This document shows, piece by piece, positions 46,680 to 55,313 of a stretch of DNA of 64,000 nucleotides. Position 1 is the first letter of the stretch. Every line of letters begins with the position of its first letter. The translations under genes were made by a program, and so were the position numbers. The notes beneath the pieces were generated by a model. The model saw nothing but the letters and a program-made list of their open reading frames with translations, made no database searches and was not told where the DNA came from. The stretch is from Leptospiraceae bacterium (GTDB lineage Bacteria > Spirochaetota > Leptospiria > Leptospirales > Leptonemataceae), in assembly GCA_025059995.1 (NCBI GenBank), contig JANXCF010000002.1, positions 62,001-126,000 on the forward strand. Reading direction: 5' to 3'.

Positions 46680-49052
46680 GGTTAGGTGTTATCGGGCGTA
46701 GTCTTTTCGTAGTTAAGGTGTTGAATCTCAGCCAAAATATTGTTTCTAATGCTATCTAAGGTGTTCTTATCTAATTTTTTAATGAATGATATGATCTTCA
46801 AAATGGAATAATATAAAGAAATAAAAATAAGTCCGACACCGTCAATTATCAAACCCAAGGGAAGAACAACTTTCAAAAAAAGCACGAGGATTCATCCTGT
46901 CAAATATCCTGCGATTGGACCACCTGAGAAAGCTAACAAAATTAATCGCCAATTTCGTAAAAAAATCCTGCTACGATCAGTCCTGTAAATGACACCATGA
47001 TGCTAACAACTACAACAAATTAATAGGATTATTAGGATCAAGTTTGAAGATTTGATCTCTTCAAGGAGTTTCATTCAAAAAATGAGATACAATCGAGATC
47101 GCTAAGACATATAGCATAATTCTAAAATACTTTTTCACATTGGATTTTGAATAAATGAATTTCTCATTAGTTTTTTCTTTGACTTCTTGCTTGTATCTTT
47201 CAAGATTTGTTCTTCTAATGTTTTTCTCTGAAGTCGTTCCTTAGGGATGGAATGGTTCGCAAGAACTGCCGCTAAGCGGTCTCGATGGGGGAAGTTTTCA
47301 ATTTTATGAAAGCGTTGAATCCAAGTTTCAATCCCATCTTTTGCTTTTCGGACATCGTAATTATCTTCTTCGAAAATTTCTATGATTTGGGTTTGAAATC
47401 TTTTTTTCTCGTTTATGCATTATGCAAAATTAAATCCTACCATTCCTTAATGGGTTTGATGAGGAAGGTATCAGGCTTTAGTTCTGAAAATTGCTGATTT
47501 AGAATCAGATTTCGAATGTAGCTTTTTATATCACTTGTTTTTTTCAAAACGAGACCATTGCAATAAAATTCATGCTCAGGGGACAACGTGTAGTGGAGGT
47601 TATAGTAGTATTTGATGTTAAAACGAAATCTCATACTATCGAATTGCAAGATGATCAAATTCAAGGCTACTTTGGGTGAATATGCTTTAAAGCAACCATA
47701 AAAGATACCAGCAATTTCTTTGACGAGCTTCTAAGTAGAGATAAAAATCATCTTTCGGATGGTAAGGAGCTTCATGTAAGTTTGAAATTCTTTTTCTAAC
47801 AGTCGAGCGAATTCTTCGGAGTTTATTCCTTCTTCTCTTTTTTCGTGGGAGCTACGGGTAGTTTCTTTTGAGATCGGGATAATAAATAGCAAACTTCAGA
47901 CTGGTATCTTGATCCTTGGGAAATCGATTTCCACTATCTTTTCGATCTCAACAAACAAAGGATCGTTGGCTTCTTTTAGCCATCTATAGTTACCATCGAG
48001 TAGAGGTGTCTTTCCCCTGGGTCTGGGTATTCTTCCATTAGGGCGGCTAATTCTTCGGGATTGTTGGCGTACTTTCTTTCATCTTTAAGCATACCGAAAG
48101 GTAAGCGTCTATACTTTATGTGGTTTCGTAGTCAGCTTCATAATGAACTTGGACAGGTTTTCCTTTGAACCAATTCTAGATTTCTTCGTAACCTCATCGC
48201 TTGTCGGGATTTTTTGTCAAGAGTCCTTTGATTAGGTTTTTGAGTTCGTTGGGGATTGAGTCATCGATATGGATATTTCCATCGAGTTTTTTTTCATGAC
48301 GGCATAATCAGATAACCCTCGAAGGGATTTTTCCCAGTATAGAGATATGGCAACGTTATTCCCGAGGCATAATAATCCATTTTTTCGGTGATGATGGTTT
48401 TCCCTTGTTGGCTAATGTAAAGTTCTGGAACTGCGTAAATTTCTGTTCTTGGTATGCCTGTGAGCACTTTGGATTTGTCTTCTTCTACAATCGAGGATAT
48501 CCCATAATCTCCAATCTTGATGTCTTTTTGGGATCTGTCTTTGAAAAAGATGTTTTCTAACTTGATGTCCCTGTGAATGATTTTCTTTTTATGACAGTAA
48601 TTTAGAGTTTCTACGGTTTCAAACAAAATTCGTTTGATTTTCTCTAAATCTGTAAGGGGGATGATGTCCTTTAGACTTCCTCCTTTTGTTTATTCTAAGA
48701 TTTCGAAAAATCTACGTTGATAGTTTCCATAATCAATGAGCTTGATGATGTCAGGATGTTGGATGTTTTTCAAAAACTCGGCGATGTTTTTTTCGGTTGG
48801 AAGTTTTAAAAGTAGAGCTTCGAAACGAATTTTTCTTTTTTAAGATTTTCAATCAAGTAATCTCGCTTTCCCCACTCACAAAAAAAGTTGAAGGAACGTA
48901 TAATCTTGGGAATTTAAAGTGATTGTCTGTCCATCATACAAAGTAGAATCATGACTCGCAACCCTGATGGTACTGTCGGATGTTTTGGTATCAACCCTTT
49001 TGGTTCCTGCGGAATGATCCTGAGGCTCTTTCCTTTTGGTTTCATCTGACAT
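46680..49052 (-). pseudogene. Decayed Ser/Thr protein kinase with C-terminal membrane segment
   Basis: ATG 49052, with GGAGAGGAAGT upstream, starts MSDETKRKEPQDHSAGTKRV. Across frames follow KNIQHPDIIKLIDYGN, CHKKKIIHRDIKLENIFFKD (catalytic loop), GDYGIS (DFG variant), PELYI, a KNPDKR ending, and a long C-terminal part (EEYPDPG, KDQDTSLKFAIYYPD). WIQRFHKIENFPHRDRLAAV leads to a membrane helix near 47110 and another near 46880. At least six frameshifts and many stops are present. The longest open piece is 48294-48626. It was once the kinase partner of the PP2C. Confidence 0.88.
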
Positions 49053-49337
49053 ACTTCCTCTCCACGTTGTTTTATATTGTTTTCTCAAAAAAAGTATCAG
49101 AATCGATGATTTATTCGGCTTTGATTCATTTTCTTGTAAGTTTTTTTTGCGTGAGCCAGTTCTGACTTTGTGAACAAAATTCAACCCATGGTTTCTTCAT
49201 AATTATGAGCAAGGAATTTTTTGAAAACGTTTCTGTTTTTGACTTCTCTTAAGTGGTTTTGATTTTTGATGCTTGATTGAAAAAAAGTCCAAAATTTTTT
49301 TGTAAGATTTCAAAGAAAATGAGATTTTATATCGTGT

Positions 49338-49838
49338 ATGAGAAACCAAGTGGAATTCTTGGCAAAAGAGCTCCATGTCGTGTGTGTAAATCTTAGCCCA
49401 ATGCATTTTCTTTATTTACAGTATCTTGCTCAGAGCAAATTTCAGGGTGATTTTGCAAGGACCGTAGAATCTCTACTCAAAAGGAACTTGGGAAAAATCT
49501 ATCCTAAATCCATATCCCACATCAAACGAACCCTCACCGCAAAATATCAACCAAGAACGAAAAAATACCAACGCTTTTGGATTTCCGTTTCTCCCGTGAT
49601 GTGGGGAAGATTATTTCAACTACGTCTATACATGGGCTATTCCGTGAGTTACCTCATACGAATATTGCTGGAACTCGAGATGATGGGGGAAACAACAAGA
49701 AACAGACACACCGAGATCCCCAGAAGCTCCACAACCGACCACCTCCTCTATCATAATTATGAGGACAGGATCATGGTGGATTGTCTTACGGGGAGTGTGG
49801 TGTTTGACTTCTATGATGGTGTTGTTGCAGTGGGTTGA
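49338..49838 (+). CDS. DUF1564-like hypothetical protein
   Basis: 166 residues, basic, no signal peptide. The middle (about 60-115) reads KYQPRTKKYQRFWISVSPVM, then WGRLFQLRLYMGYSVSYLIRILLELEMMG. This is like the W-x-x-L, G-x-S and L-L-x-L-E helices of DUF1564 proteins, which are nearly restricted to Leptospira and often multicopy. The match is by pattern only. A bidirectional terminator follows. It may be expressed alone. Confidence 0.5.
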   Translation: MRNQVEFLAKELHVVCVNLSPMHFLYLQYLAQSKFQGDFARTVESLLKRNLGKIYPKSISHIKRTLTAKYQPRTKKYQRFWISVSPVMWGRLFQLRLYMGYSVSYLIRILLELEMMGETTRNRHTEIPRSSTTDHLLYHNYEDRIMVDCLTGSVVFDFYDGVVAVG

Positions 49839-49845
49839 TAGGATG

Positions 49846-49872
49846 AAAAAAAACGCCCTATGGGCGTTTTTA
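49846..49872. terminator. Bidirectional intrinsic terminator
   Basis: AAAAACGCCC and GGGCGTTTTT are perfect inverted repeats around TAT, flanked by A-rich and T-rich runs. It can therefore end transcripts of the 49338 gene on the plus strand and the SET-fusion gene on the minus strand; the stop of the latter (49870-49872) lies in it. Confidence 0.85.
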
Positions 49873-50769
49873 GTGCCGTAAGTAAATTTTGCAGTGATAG
49901 TCTTTGGCTTTGAAGAAGTTTTTTGAATATTCTATCACTTCTTTTGGATCATAGTAGGCACAACTGAAGATGTCTAAGTATACGCGGTTTGTTAGGTTTG
50001 CGAAGTGTCCAGAGACTAGGGACGTTTCAATCAATTGAACTAGCGAATACCCAGCGACTCGTTCGTCTTCTCCAAAGTGAACTATGATGGGTTCACCAAA
50101 TCTTTTGACTTTGATTTTCTCACATAACTCTATTGTGTATTGATAGATGGCATCTCTATCCCGAATGAGCTCAGGATCACAATCATGAAGATCCAACGCT
50201 GTCACTAACCCCCAGGCTCCTGTTTGTTCAAATTGGAGTTTGCTGGCTATGGTCTCTGGCTTGATGTTCAATTTTCTTTTGATCCAGCTACTGATGTGGT
50301 TTTCATATTTTTTTTGAATTTCAGGTAAGAAAATGTCTGTTCCATGAATTACTTTCCTACATGTTGGAGATTTGCATTCACAGACAAAACTTTGTTCATT
50401 CAAAAAGATGGTGGCGTAGTCGATCGTTATCTCTTCATCGGGTAAAATATCTCGCAATGCAACGATGGTAAGGTCTCCATCTATTCCTGCATTTGGCTCA
50501 CAAGAGTGGTTAATGTAAAAAAGAGCTGGGATTTCGTAGAAGCTTTCCGGACCAATTAAGATTTCTTCATCAATGGGAATCAAAAAAGATTGTTCTTCTT
50601 TGCTGAGATTTTGAACCTCCTGCTGAGAATAAAATCTGCCGGTAAGAACGCCAATGGTTGTGCCCTTCTTGATGTAGCTATTCGAAAACAAACCCGTCTT
50701 GTGTATGGGTGAAGGACGTAGATCCACATCGACAAAAGTATATTTCAAAGAAGTCATAGTGCGAGTCAT
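49870..50769 (-). CDS. SET domain fused to S-adenosylmethionine decarboxylase-like domain
   Basis: 299 residues. Residues 15-125 are a SET domain: KTGLFSNSYIKKGTTIG, INHSCEPNA at 86-94 and ITIDYA. A post-SET Cys cluster follows (Cys130, Cys132, Cys137). Residues 185-299 resemble SpeD: HFGEDERVAGYSLVQLIETS, SGHFANLTN with His255, and YLDIFSC with Cys270. At the pyruvoyl position of SpeD (E-S-H) this reads E-T-S, so self-cleavage is uncertain. It overlaps speD by four bases. AdoMetDC homologues repurposed as ornithine or arginine decarboxylases are known. Function here is unknown. Confidence 0.85.
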   Translation of the reverse strand: MTRTMTSLKYTFVDVDLRPSPIHKTGLFSNSYIKKGTTIGVLTGRFYSQQEVQNLSKEEQSFLIPIDEEILIGPESFYEIPALFYINHSCEPNAGIDGDLTIVALRDILPDEEITIDYATIFLNEQSFVCECKSPTCRKVIHGTDIFLPEIQKKYENHISSWIKRKLNIKPETIASKLQFEQTGAWGLVTALDLHDCDPELIRDRDAIYQYTIELCEKIKVKRFGEPIIVHFGEDERVAGYSLVQLIETSLVSGHFANLTNRVYLDIFSCAYYDPKEVIEYSKNFFKAKDYHCKIYLRH

Positions 50770-51191
50770 TTCTTCCCTCCTAACATGAGTTCTTTCTCGA
50801 ATTCGTAATCTTTTACTTCGAGATACTTTCTTTTCGCTGGATTCATGATTCCTCTTTCCATGTATTTAACGATCATTTCCTTGGGTAAGAACACATTTTT
50901 TATATGTTCCAGCGCTCTATCTATGTCCATGTTCAGATTGCAAGTGTATAAATCCAAAGCCGCATAACCCAGCTCAGGCCATGTATGGATGCTAAGATGA
51001 GACTCTGCAATCACCACCACTCCTGAGACACCTTGCGGGGAAAATTTGTGGAACTTGCTACTAATGATGGTTGCGCCTGCGATGTCAGCTGAGTAATTTA
51101 AGGCATTCTCGATCTCGGGAAGGTTATCCAATACGGAACTGTTACACCCATACAACTCAATGATGTAGTGGATACCTAGGGGATCTTCCAT
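50766..51191 (-). CDS. speD: S-adenosylmethionine decarboxylase proenzyme
   Basis: 141 residues. IAESHLSIHTWPE contains the cleavage site Glu63-Ser64 that yields the pyruvoyl group; His69 and Cys84 are the other catalytic residues, as in the Thermotoga enzyme. The protein is about 15-20 residues longer than minimal bacterial SpeD at the C-terminus (MERGIMNPAKRK). It makes decarboxylated AdoMet for spermidine. AAGGAGGT lies eight bases before ATG 51191, and an out-of-frame ATG four bases closer opens a 12-codon peptide frame. speE is not in the window. Confidence 0.95.
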   Translation of the reverse strand: MEDPLGIHYIIELYGCNSSVLDNLPEIENALNYSADIAGATIISSKFHKFSPQGVSGVVVIAESHLSIHTWPELGYAALDLYTCNLNMDIDRALEHIKNVFLPKEMIVKYMERGIMNPAKRKYLEVKDYEFEKELMLGGKK

Positions 51192-51354
51192 TCATTGTAC
51201 CTCCTTATTGTTTTTTTGGGATTTCAATAATAGTTGCTTAAAAAAAAATTTAATTTCACATCGACAACAAAATTTTGAATTTTTATGTTAAATTTGTATT
51301 TTTTTTGAATTTTGGTGAAAATGGTTGAAAAAATTTATAAAAACGATTTAGGAA

Positions 51355-51387
51355 GAAATGGGAAATCAATCTTTGATTTCCCATTTC
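51355..51387 (-). terminator. Terminator hairpin overlapping the korB stop
   Basis: A perfect 15-bp stem (GAAATGGGAAATCAA with TTGATTTCCCATTTC, loop TCT) covers the last codons and stop of korB. On the minus strand TTCCTAAATCGTTTTT follows, a usable T tract. It ends the kor transcript before speD begins. Confidence 0.75.
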
Positions 51388-52364
51388 TCACCACTGTAAA
51401 GTATCTGATGTAGGTCGGGTTCTCCTTTTTTTTGTCGACTAGTTTGGATTAGATTTTCTAAATCCTCATCAAACCGATTTCTGTTTTGTTTGTAGAGCAC
51501 ACCAACTGCTACAGGGAAGTTCGGATTGTTTTCATGCTTGATGAAGTTCAAAATGAAATTATCATCTTGGGGGTCATAGATGGCTACTTTTTCTGGTTCA
51601 TCCACTGCAGAGATCACTCGTAGTTCATGATTGACTAGCTCCAATCCTTTTTCTTGATCCTTTCCAAAAAGAAGTTTCTTTCCCTCTTCGACGTAGATCA
51701 TTCTTTCAATGCGATTTTGCTTCTCTGTGATTTCATCATAAACACCATCGTTAAAGATGACACAATTTTGCAAAACTTCAATAAAGGCTGTTCCTTTGTG
51801 TTGATGAGCCAATTTGAATACTTCTTCCATATGGGGAATGTCTTTGTCATGAGTTCTTGCTATGAAGGTAGCACCAGAACCAAATGCCAATTTCACAGGA
51901 GAAAAGGGGTTATCTATGGAACCTTCAGGTGTAGTTTTTGATATGGTTCCAATCTTTGAAGTAGGAGAATACTGTCCTTTCGTTAATCCATAGATTTGGT
52001 TGTTAAATAGTATGATTTTCATGTTGATGTTTCTTCTTAGGACGTGAATAAAGTGGTTTCCCCCGATTGATAGGGCATCCCCATCACCTGTGATCACCCA
52101 AATGTCTAAATCAGGACGAACCAAGCGTAAACCAGTAGCAATCGCAGGAGCTCTACCATGAATGGTATGAAATCCATAAGTGTTCATATAATAAGGAAAT
52201 CGAGAAGAACAACCAATCCCAGAAATGAACACAGTTTTTTCTCTTGGAGCTTGCAAGTCGGCTAGTGCCTTTTGGACGGCATTAAGGATAGCATAATCGC
52301 CACAACCGGGACACCAACGAACTTCTAAATCCGAAGCATAATCTTTTTTGGTCAAAGTTTTCAT
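51366..52364 (-). CDS. korB: 2-oxoacid:ferredoxin oxidoreductase, beta subunit
   Basis: 332 residues with the thiamine pyrophosphate motif (ITGDGDALSIGG) and Cys residues for a 4Fe-4S cluster (RWCPGCGDY, SGIGCSSRF). With korA it decarboxylates a 2-oxoacid, likely 2-oxoglutarate, to the acyl-CoA, reducing ferredoxin. The frame is close to KorB in size. RBS CAAGGAGG precedes ATG 52364. It is 18 bases after korA. Confidence 0.92.
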   Translation of the reverse strand: MKTLTKKDYASDLEVRWCPGCGDYAILNAVQKALADLQAPREKTVFISGIGCSSRFPYYMNTYGFHTIHGRAPAIATGLRLVRPDLDIWVITGDGDALSIGGNHFIHVLRRNINMKIILFNNQIYGLTKGQYSPTSKIGTISKTTPEGSIDNPFSPVKLAFGSGATFIARTHDKDIPHMEEVFKLAHQHKGTAFIEVLQNCVIFNDGVYDEITEKQNRIERMIYVEEGKKLLFGKDQEKGLELVNHELRVISAVDEPEKVAIYDPQDDNFILNFIKHENNPNFPVAVGVLYKQNRNRFDEDLENLIQTSRQKKGEPDLHQILYSGEKWEIKD

Positions 52365-52382
52365 AAGAACCTCCTTGAGTTT

Positions 52383-54251
52383 TTAAAATTTACTTCGAAA
52401 TACGTTGATTAATTCTTCTACCAAGAGGGGTTTTCCTCGAACCTTGGTATATGCTTCTGCGGGCACAAGGTATTTACCGCGAAGGATAAAGGCTAACTGT
52501 CCTAAATTCATTTCTGGAACAATGATTTTTTTGAAGGATTTTAAGATGGTTTCTAAGTTTCTGGGAAATGGATTTAAATATCGCAAATGCACATGCCCTA
52601 TAGAATATCCTTCTTCTAAAAGATGATCCACTGCGGTTCGAACACATCCAAACGTAGAACCCCAACTCACTACAAGTAATTCTCCTTCGCTATGCCCATG
52701 AACTTCTTGATTGGGAATGTCATTCACAATCCGCTGTATCTTTTCGTTTCGCAGTTTTACCATTCGATCGTGATTTTCGGGATCATAGCTGATCTTTCCT
52801 TCTTCGTCTTTTTCTAGTCCTCCAATTCTGTGGATGTGGTGGACGTTTCCTGGTATCACCCATTTCCTTGCTAAAGTCTGAGGATCCCTTTTATATACCT
52901 TGTATCCTTCTATTTTTTCATCTAACGAGGGTTTTTCAATGGGGAAGTCCAAATCTTCAATGTTCGGTAGTCTCCATGGCTCAGAACCATTGGCTAGGTA
53001 ACCATCAGACAAGAAAAAGACAGGAGTCATGTATTTAACAGCAATCTTGATGGCTTCGAAAATTAAATTGAAGTTTTCAGATGGAGTTGCAGGTGCCAAA
53101 ACGGGAACAGGGCTCTCTCCATTTCGACCAAACATGGCTTGAAAGAGATCTGCTTGTTCGGTTTTAGTAGGCATTCCCGTAGAAGGACCACTTCTTTGGA
53201 TGTTGATGATCACAACTGGAAGTTCTGCCATCACAGCTAAATTAATGGCTTCTGTTTTTAGGGCAATTCCTGGCCCCGATGAACCTGTGATTCCAATGGC
53301 TCCACCATAAGCAGCTCCAATCGCCACACTCACGGCTGCAATTTCATCCTCGGCTTGGAACGTATATACATTGCAGTGTTTGTACTTAACAAGTTCATGG
53401 AGGATATCAGAGGCAGGCGTTATAGGATAACCAGCATACAAAACCTTCATTTTAGATAATATGGCACTGGAAACAATTCCTAAGGCTAATGCCGTATTGC
53501 CGTTGATGTTACGATAAACCCCGGGTGGGAACTTGGCTTTTTGGATAATATATCTTTCTTGTAGAGCTTCAATAGTGTCAGCATAAGCATGCCCTGCCAT
53601 CAAGGCTTTGATGTTTGCTTCTGCATAGATGGGTTTTTTTTCGAATTTTTTCCTTAACCAGTCAATCGTTGGTTGTAGATCTCTACTAAATAACCAATAA
53701 GTAATTCCTAAAGCAAAAAAGTTTTTACTACGCTCAATGTCTTTCGCACTTAGTCCAGTGTCTTGAAGAGCAGTTTTCGTCAGAGAAGAGATGGGCACTT
53801 CGATAATACGATATTTTTGATGAAGCGACTCATCGTGAAGGGGGTTTGTGGTATAGCCTACTTTGATGAGATTTCGTTCGTTGAACTCATCCGAATTCGC
53901 AATCAAGACACCGTTTTGTTTTAATGAACTGATATTGGCTTTTAGAGCTGCAGGATTCATCGCCACTAAGACATCCACTGTATCACCAGGAGTAAAGATT
54001 TTGTGATCACCGAAATGAATTTGGAAGCTCGATACACCAGGAATAGTATTTTGCGGAGCTCGAATCTCAGCAGGAAAATCAGGGAATGTCATCAGATCAT
54101 TTCCTGCAAAACCTGTGGTTAACGTGAATTGACTTCCTGCGAGCTGCATTCCATCACCGGAGTCTCCAGAAAACCTGATGGTGACTTCGTCTAATTCTTT
54201 GTAATTTTTGTTTCTACCTGTTTTTTCTGTGAATATTTGTTTTTCGGACAT
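52383..54251 (-). CDS. korA: 2-oxoacid:ferredoxin oxidoreductase, fused gamma-alpha subunit
   Basis: 622 residues. The N-terminal gamma part (1-200) begins EVTIRFSGDSGDGMQLAGS. The alpha part (about 235-622) contains GYPITPASDILHEL and EDEIAAVSVAIGAAYGG, PTKTEQADL and GSTFGCVRTAVDH-like segments. It binds substrate and helps CoA transfer. A fused gamma-alpha chain is usual in many bacteria. RBS GAGAGG precedes ATG 54251. Oxygen-sensitive enzymes of this class fit a metabolism with anaerobic or microaerobic phases. Confidence 0.93.
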   Translation of the reverse strand: MSEKQIFTEKTGRNKNYKELDEVTIRFSGDSGDGMQLAGSQFTLTTGFAGNDLMTFPDFPAEIRAPQNTIPGVSSFQIHFGDHKIFTPGDTVDVLVAMNPAALKANISSLKQNGVLIANSDEFNERNLIKVGYTTNPLHDESLHQKYRIIEVPISSLTKTALQDTGLSAKDIERSKNFFALGITYWLFSRDLQPTIDWLRKKFEKKPIYAEANIKALMAGHAYADTIEALQERYIIQKAKFPPGVYRNINGNTALALGIVSSAILSKMKVLYAGYPITPASDILHELVKYKHCNVYTFQAEDEIAAVSVAIGAAYGGAIGITGSSGPGIALKTEAINLAVMAELPVVIINIQRSGPSTGMPTKTEQADLFQAMFGRNGESPVPVLAPATPSENFNLIFEAIKIAVKYMTPVFFLSDGYLANGSEPWRLPNIEDLDFPIEKPSLDEKIEGYKVYKRDPQTLARKWVIPGNVHHIHRIGGLEKDEEGKISYDPENHDRMVKLRNEKIQRIVNDIPNQEVHGHSEGELLVVSWGSTFGCVRTAVDHLLEEGYSIGHVHLRYLNPFPRNLETILKSFKKIIVPEMNLGQLAFILRGKYLVPAEAYTKVRGKPLLVEELINVFRSKF

Positions 54252-54348
54252 AAATACCTCTCGGAAGGGACAGTTTGGATAAAAAAATTATAGCACTGAA
54301 TTATCTTAAATCAACTACTTTTTAGAAAAAAGTTTGATTTCAAATTCT

Positions 54349-54705
54349 TCAAAAGTCTTCTTGGAAGAAAGAAGGTTTTTGGAAACTATTATGAGTGGGA
54401 TCATAGAACCGAGGATGTTCAGAAATCTTCGAGGGGACCTTGATGTATCGATTGTGGATATTGCCATGTTCTCTGATGAAAAGTCGTTCTATGGTTAAAA
54501 GGATTCCAATGATACCATATGTTTGATAACTTTCAATTGCGTATTGGGAACAAGTGGGATGCATTGGACACTTTACACCATTGTATTGCGTTTCTTCTTG
54601 TTGATAGTTTTTTATGAAGTGAACCAAAGGGTCTGATTGGCAGTGGGGAAGAAAAAAAGCAACTAAAAAAACAAAAAGAAAAGTTAGGATTCGGATAGGT
54701 CCCAA
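54349..54705 (-). CDS. yidD: YidD-family membrane protein insertion efficiency factor
   Basis: 118 residues. The YidD core is PTCSQYAIESYQTYGIIGILLTIERLF, with Cys residues and Arg conserved. YidD aids YidC-mediated insertion at the inner membrane. Here the N-terminus is unusual: a longer hydrophobic segment ends in LPHCQSD, a lipobox-like Cys21. It starts with TTG 54705 inside the end of the preceding gene, an overlap of 22 bases. The C-terminus is extended by about 25 residues. Start uncertain. Confidence 0.8.
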   Translation of the reverse strand: MGPIRILTFLFVFLVAFFLPHCQSDPLVHFIKNYQQEETQYNGVKCPMHPTCSQYAIESYQTYGIIGILLTIERLFIREHGNIHNRYIKVPSKISEHPRFYDPTHNSFQKPSFFQEDF

Positions 54706-55232
54706 TAGGCTTCGGGGTTACTTTGAGGTGAACCTTGAGATATATAAGCAGAAAACGATTCCATTAATAGTCGTTCTTCTTCTTTGATGTTTGCAAGTTG
54801 TTTGAAAAGTATGCGGATATTTGGATCTTCAAATTTATCTGCCATTTTGTTGTAGAAATCTGCTGCATCTTCTAATTGTTGAGTGGCAAGGGCTAATGCT
54901 TCTAGTTCTTGACCTTTGGCATCTTTGTAGGTAACACGATCCAACCTTCGCATAAAAATTTGAATGGATGTACTATTAAATTTTTGAACTTCTGATGCTA
55001 ACTTTAAATTGGGGAGTGCTTCTCCACCTTTGATTTCTGAATACAAATTCGAAATCATCTGGATTTGTTCGTCTTGGTCTTCTGCAAGTTTATAGAATAA
55101 ATTTTTGATGGGACCTTCGGGCAAAGATTCTGCCTGCCGTGTGTAGAATTCAAAAACGTTTTTTTCATGTTGTATGCAAGCAGCCACTGCCTCCAGAAAA
55201 GTTGATTTTTTTACGGGCTTGTATTTTATCAT
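54684..55232 (-). CDS. Ferritin-like/rubrerythrin-related protein
   Basis: 182 residues, all helical. Two repeated halves carry Glu and His of a diiron site: ACIQHEKNVFEFYTRQAE, then LAEDQDEQIQMI, and ATQQLEDAADFYNKMADK, then NIKEEERLLMESF. There is no C-terminal rubredoxin CxxC. It may be a peroxide-scavenging erythrin-like protein, or a member without metals; the second half has Gln/Asp where His is expected. ATG 55232 is used, with TTG 55241 possible. yidD overlaps its end. Confidence 0.7.
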   Translation of the reverse strand: MIKYKPVKKSTFLEAVAACIQHEKNVFEFYTRQAESLPEGPIKNLFYKLAEDQDEQIQMISNLYSEIKGGEALPNLKLASEVQKFNSTSIQIFMRRLDRVTYKDAKGQELEALALATQQLEDAADFYNKMADKFEDPNIRILFKQLANIKEEERLLMESFSAYISQGSPQSNPEAYWDLSES

Positions 55233-55313
55233 AATATTCAAATTTATGGTTTTCCTTTATCATCAAGCAAATTTTGTTGATTTTCTCAAAAAACAGAAGT
55301 TGTCTTTTTTTAG

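Noticed and set aside
51153-51191. Short out-of-frame peptide frame (12 codons) overlapping the speD start, reminiscent of the regulatory uORF of mammalian AdoMetDC
   Set aside because: The AAGGAGGT site fits the speD ATG better. A 12-codon frame arises easily by chance and nothing shows it is translated.
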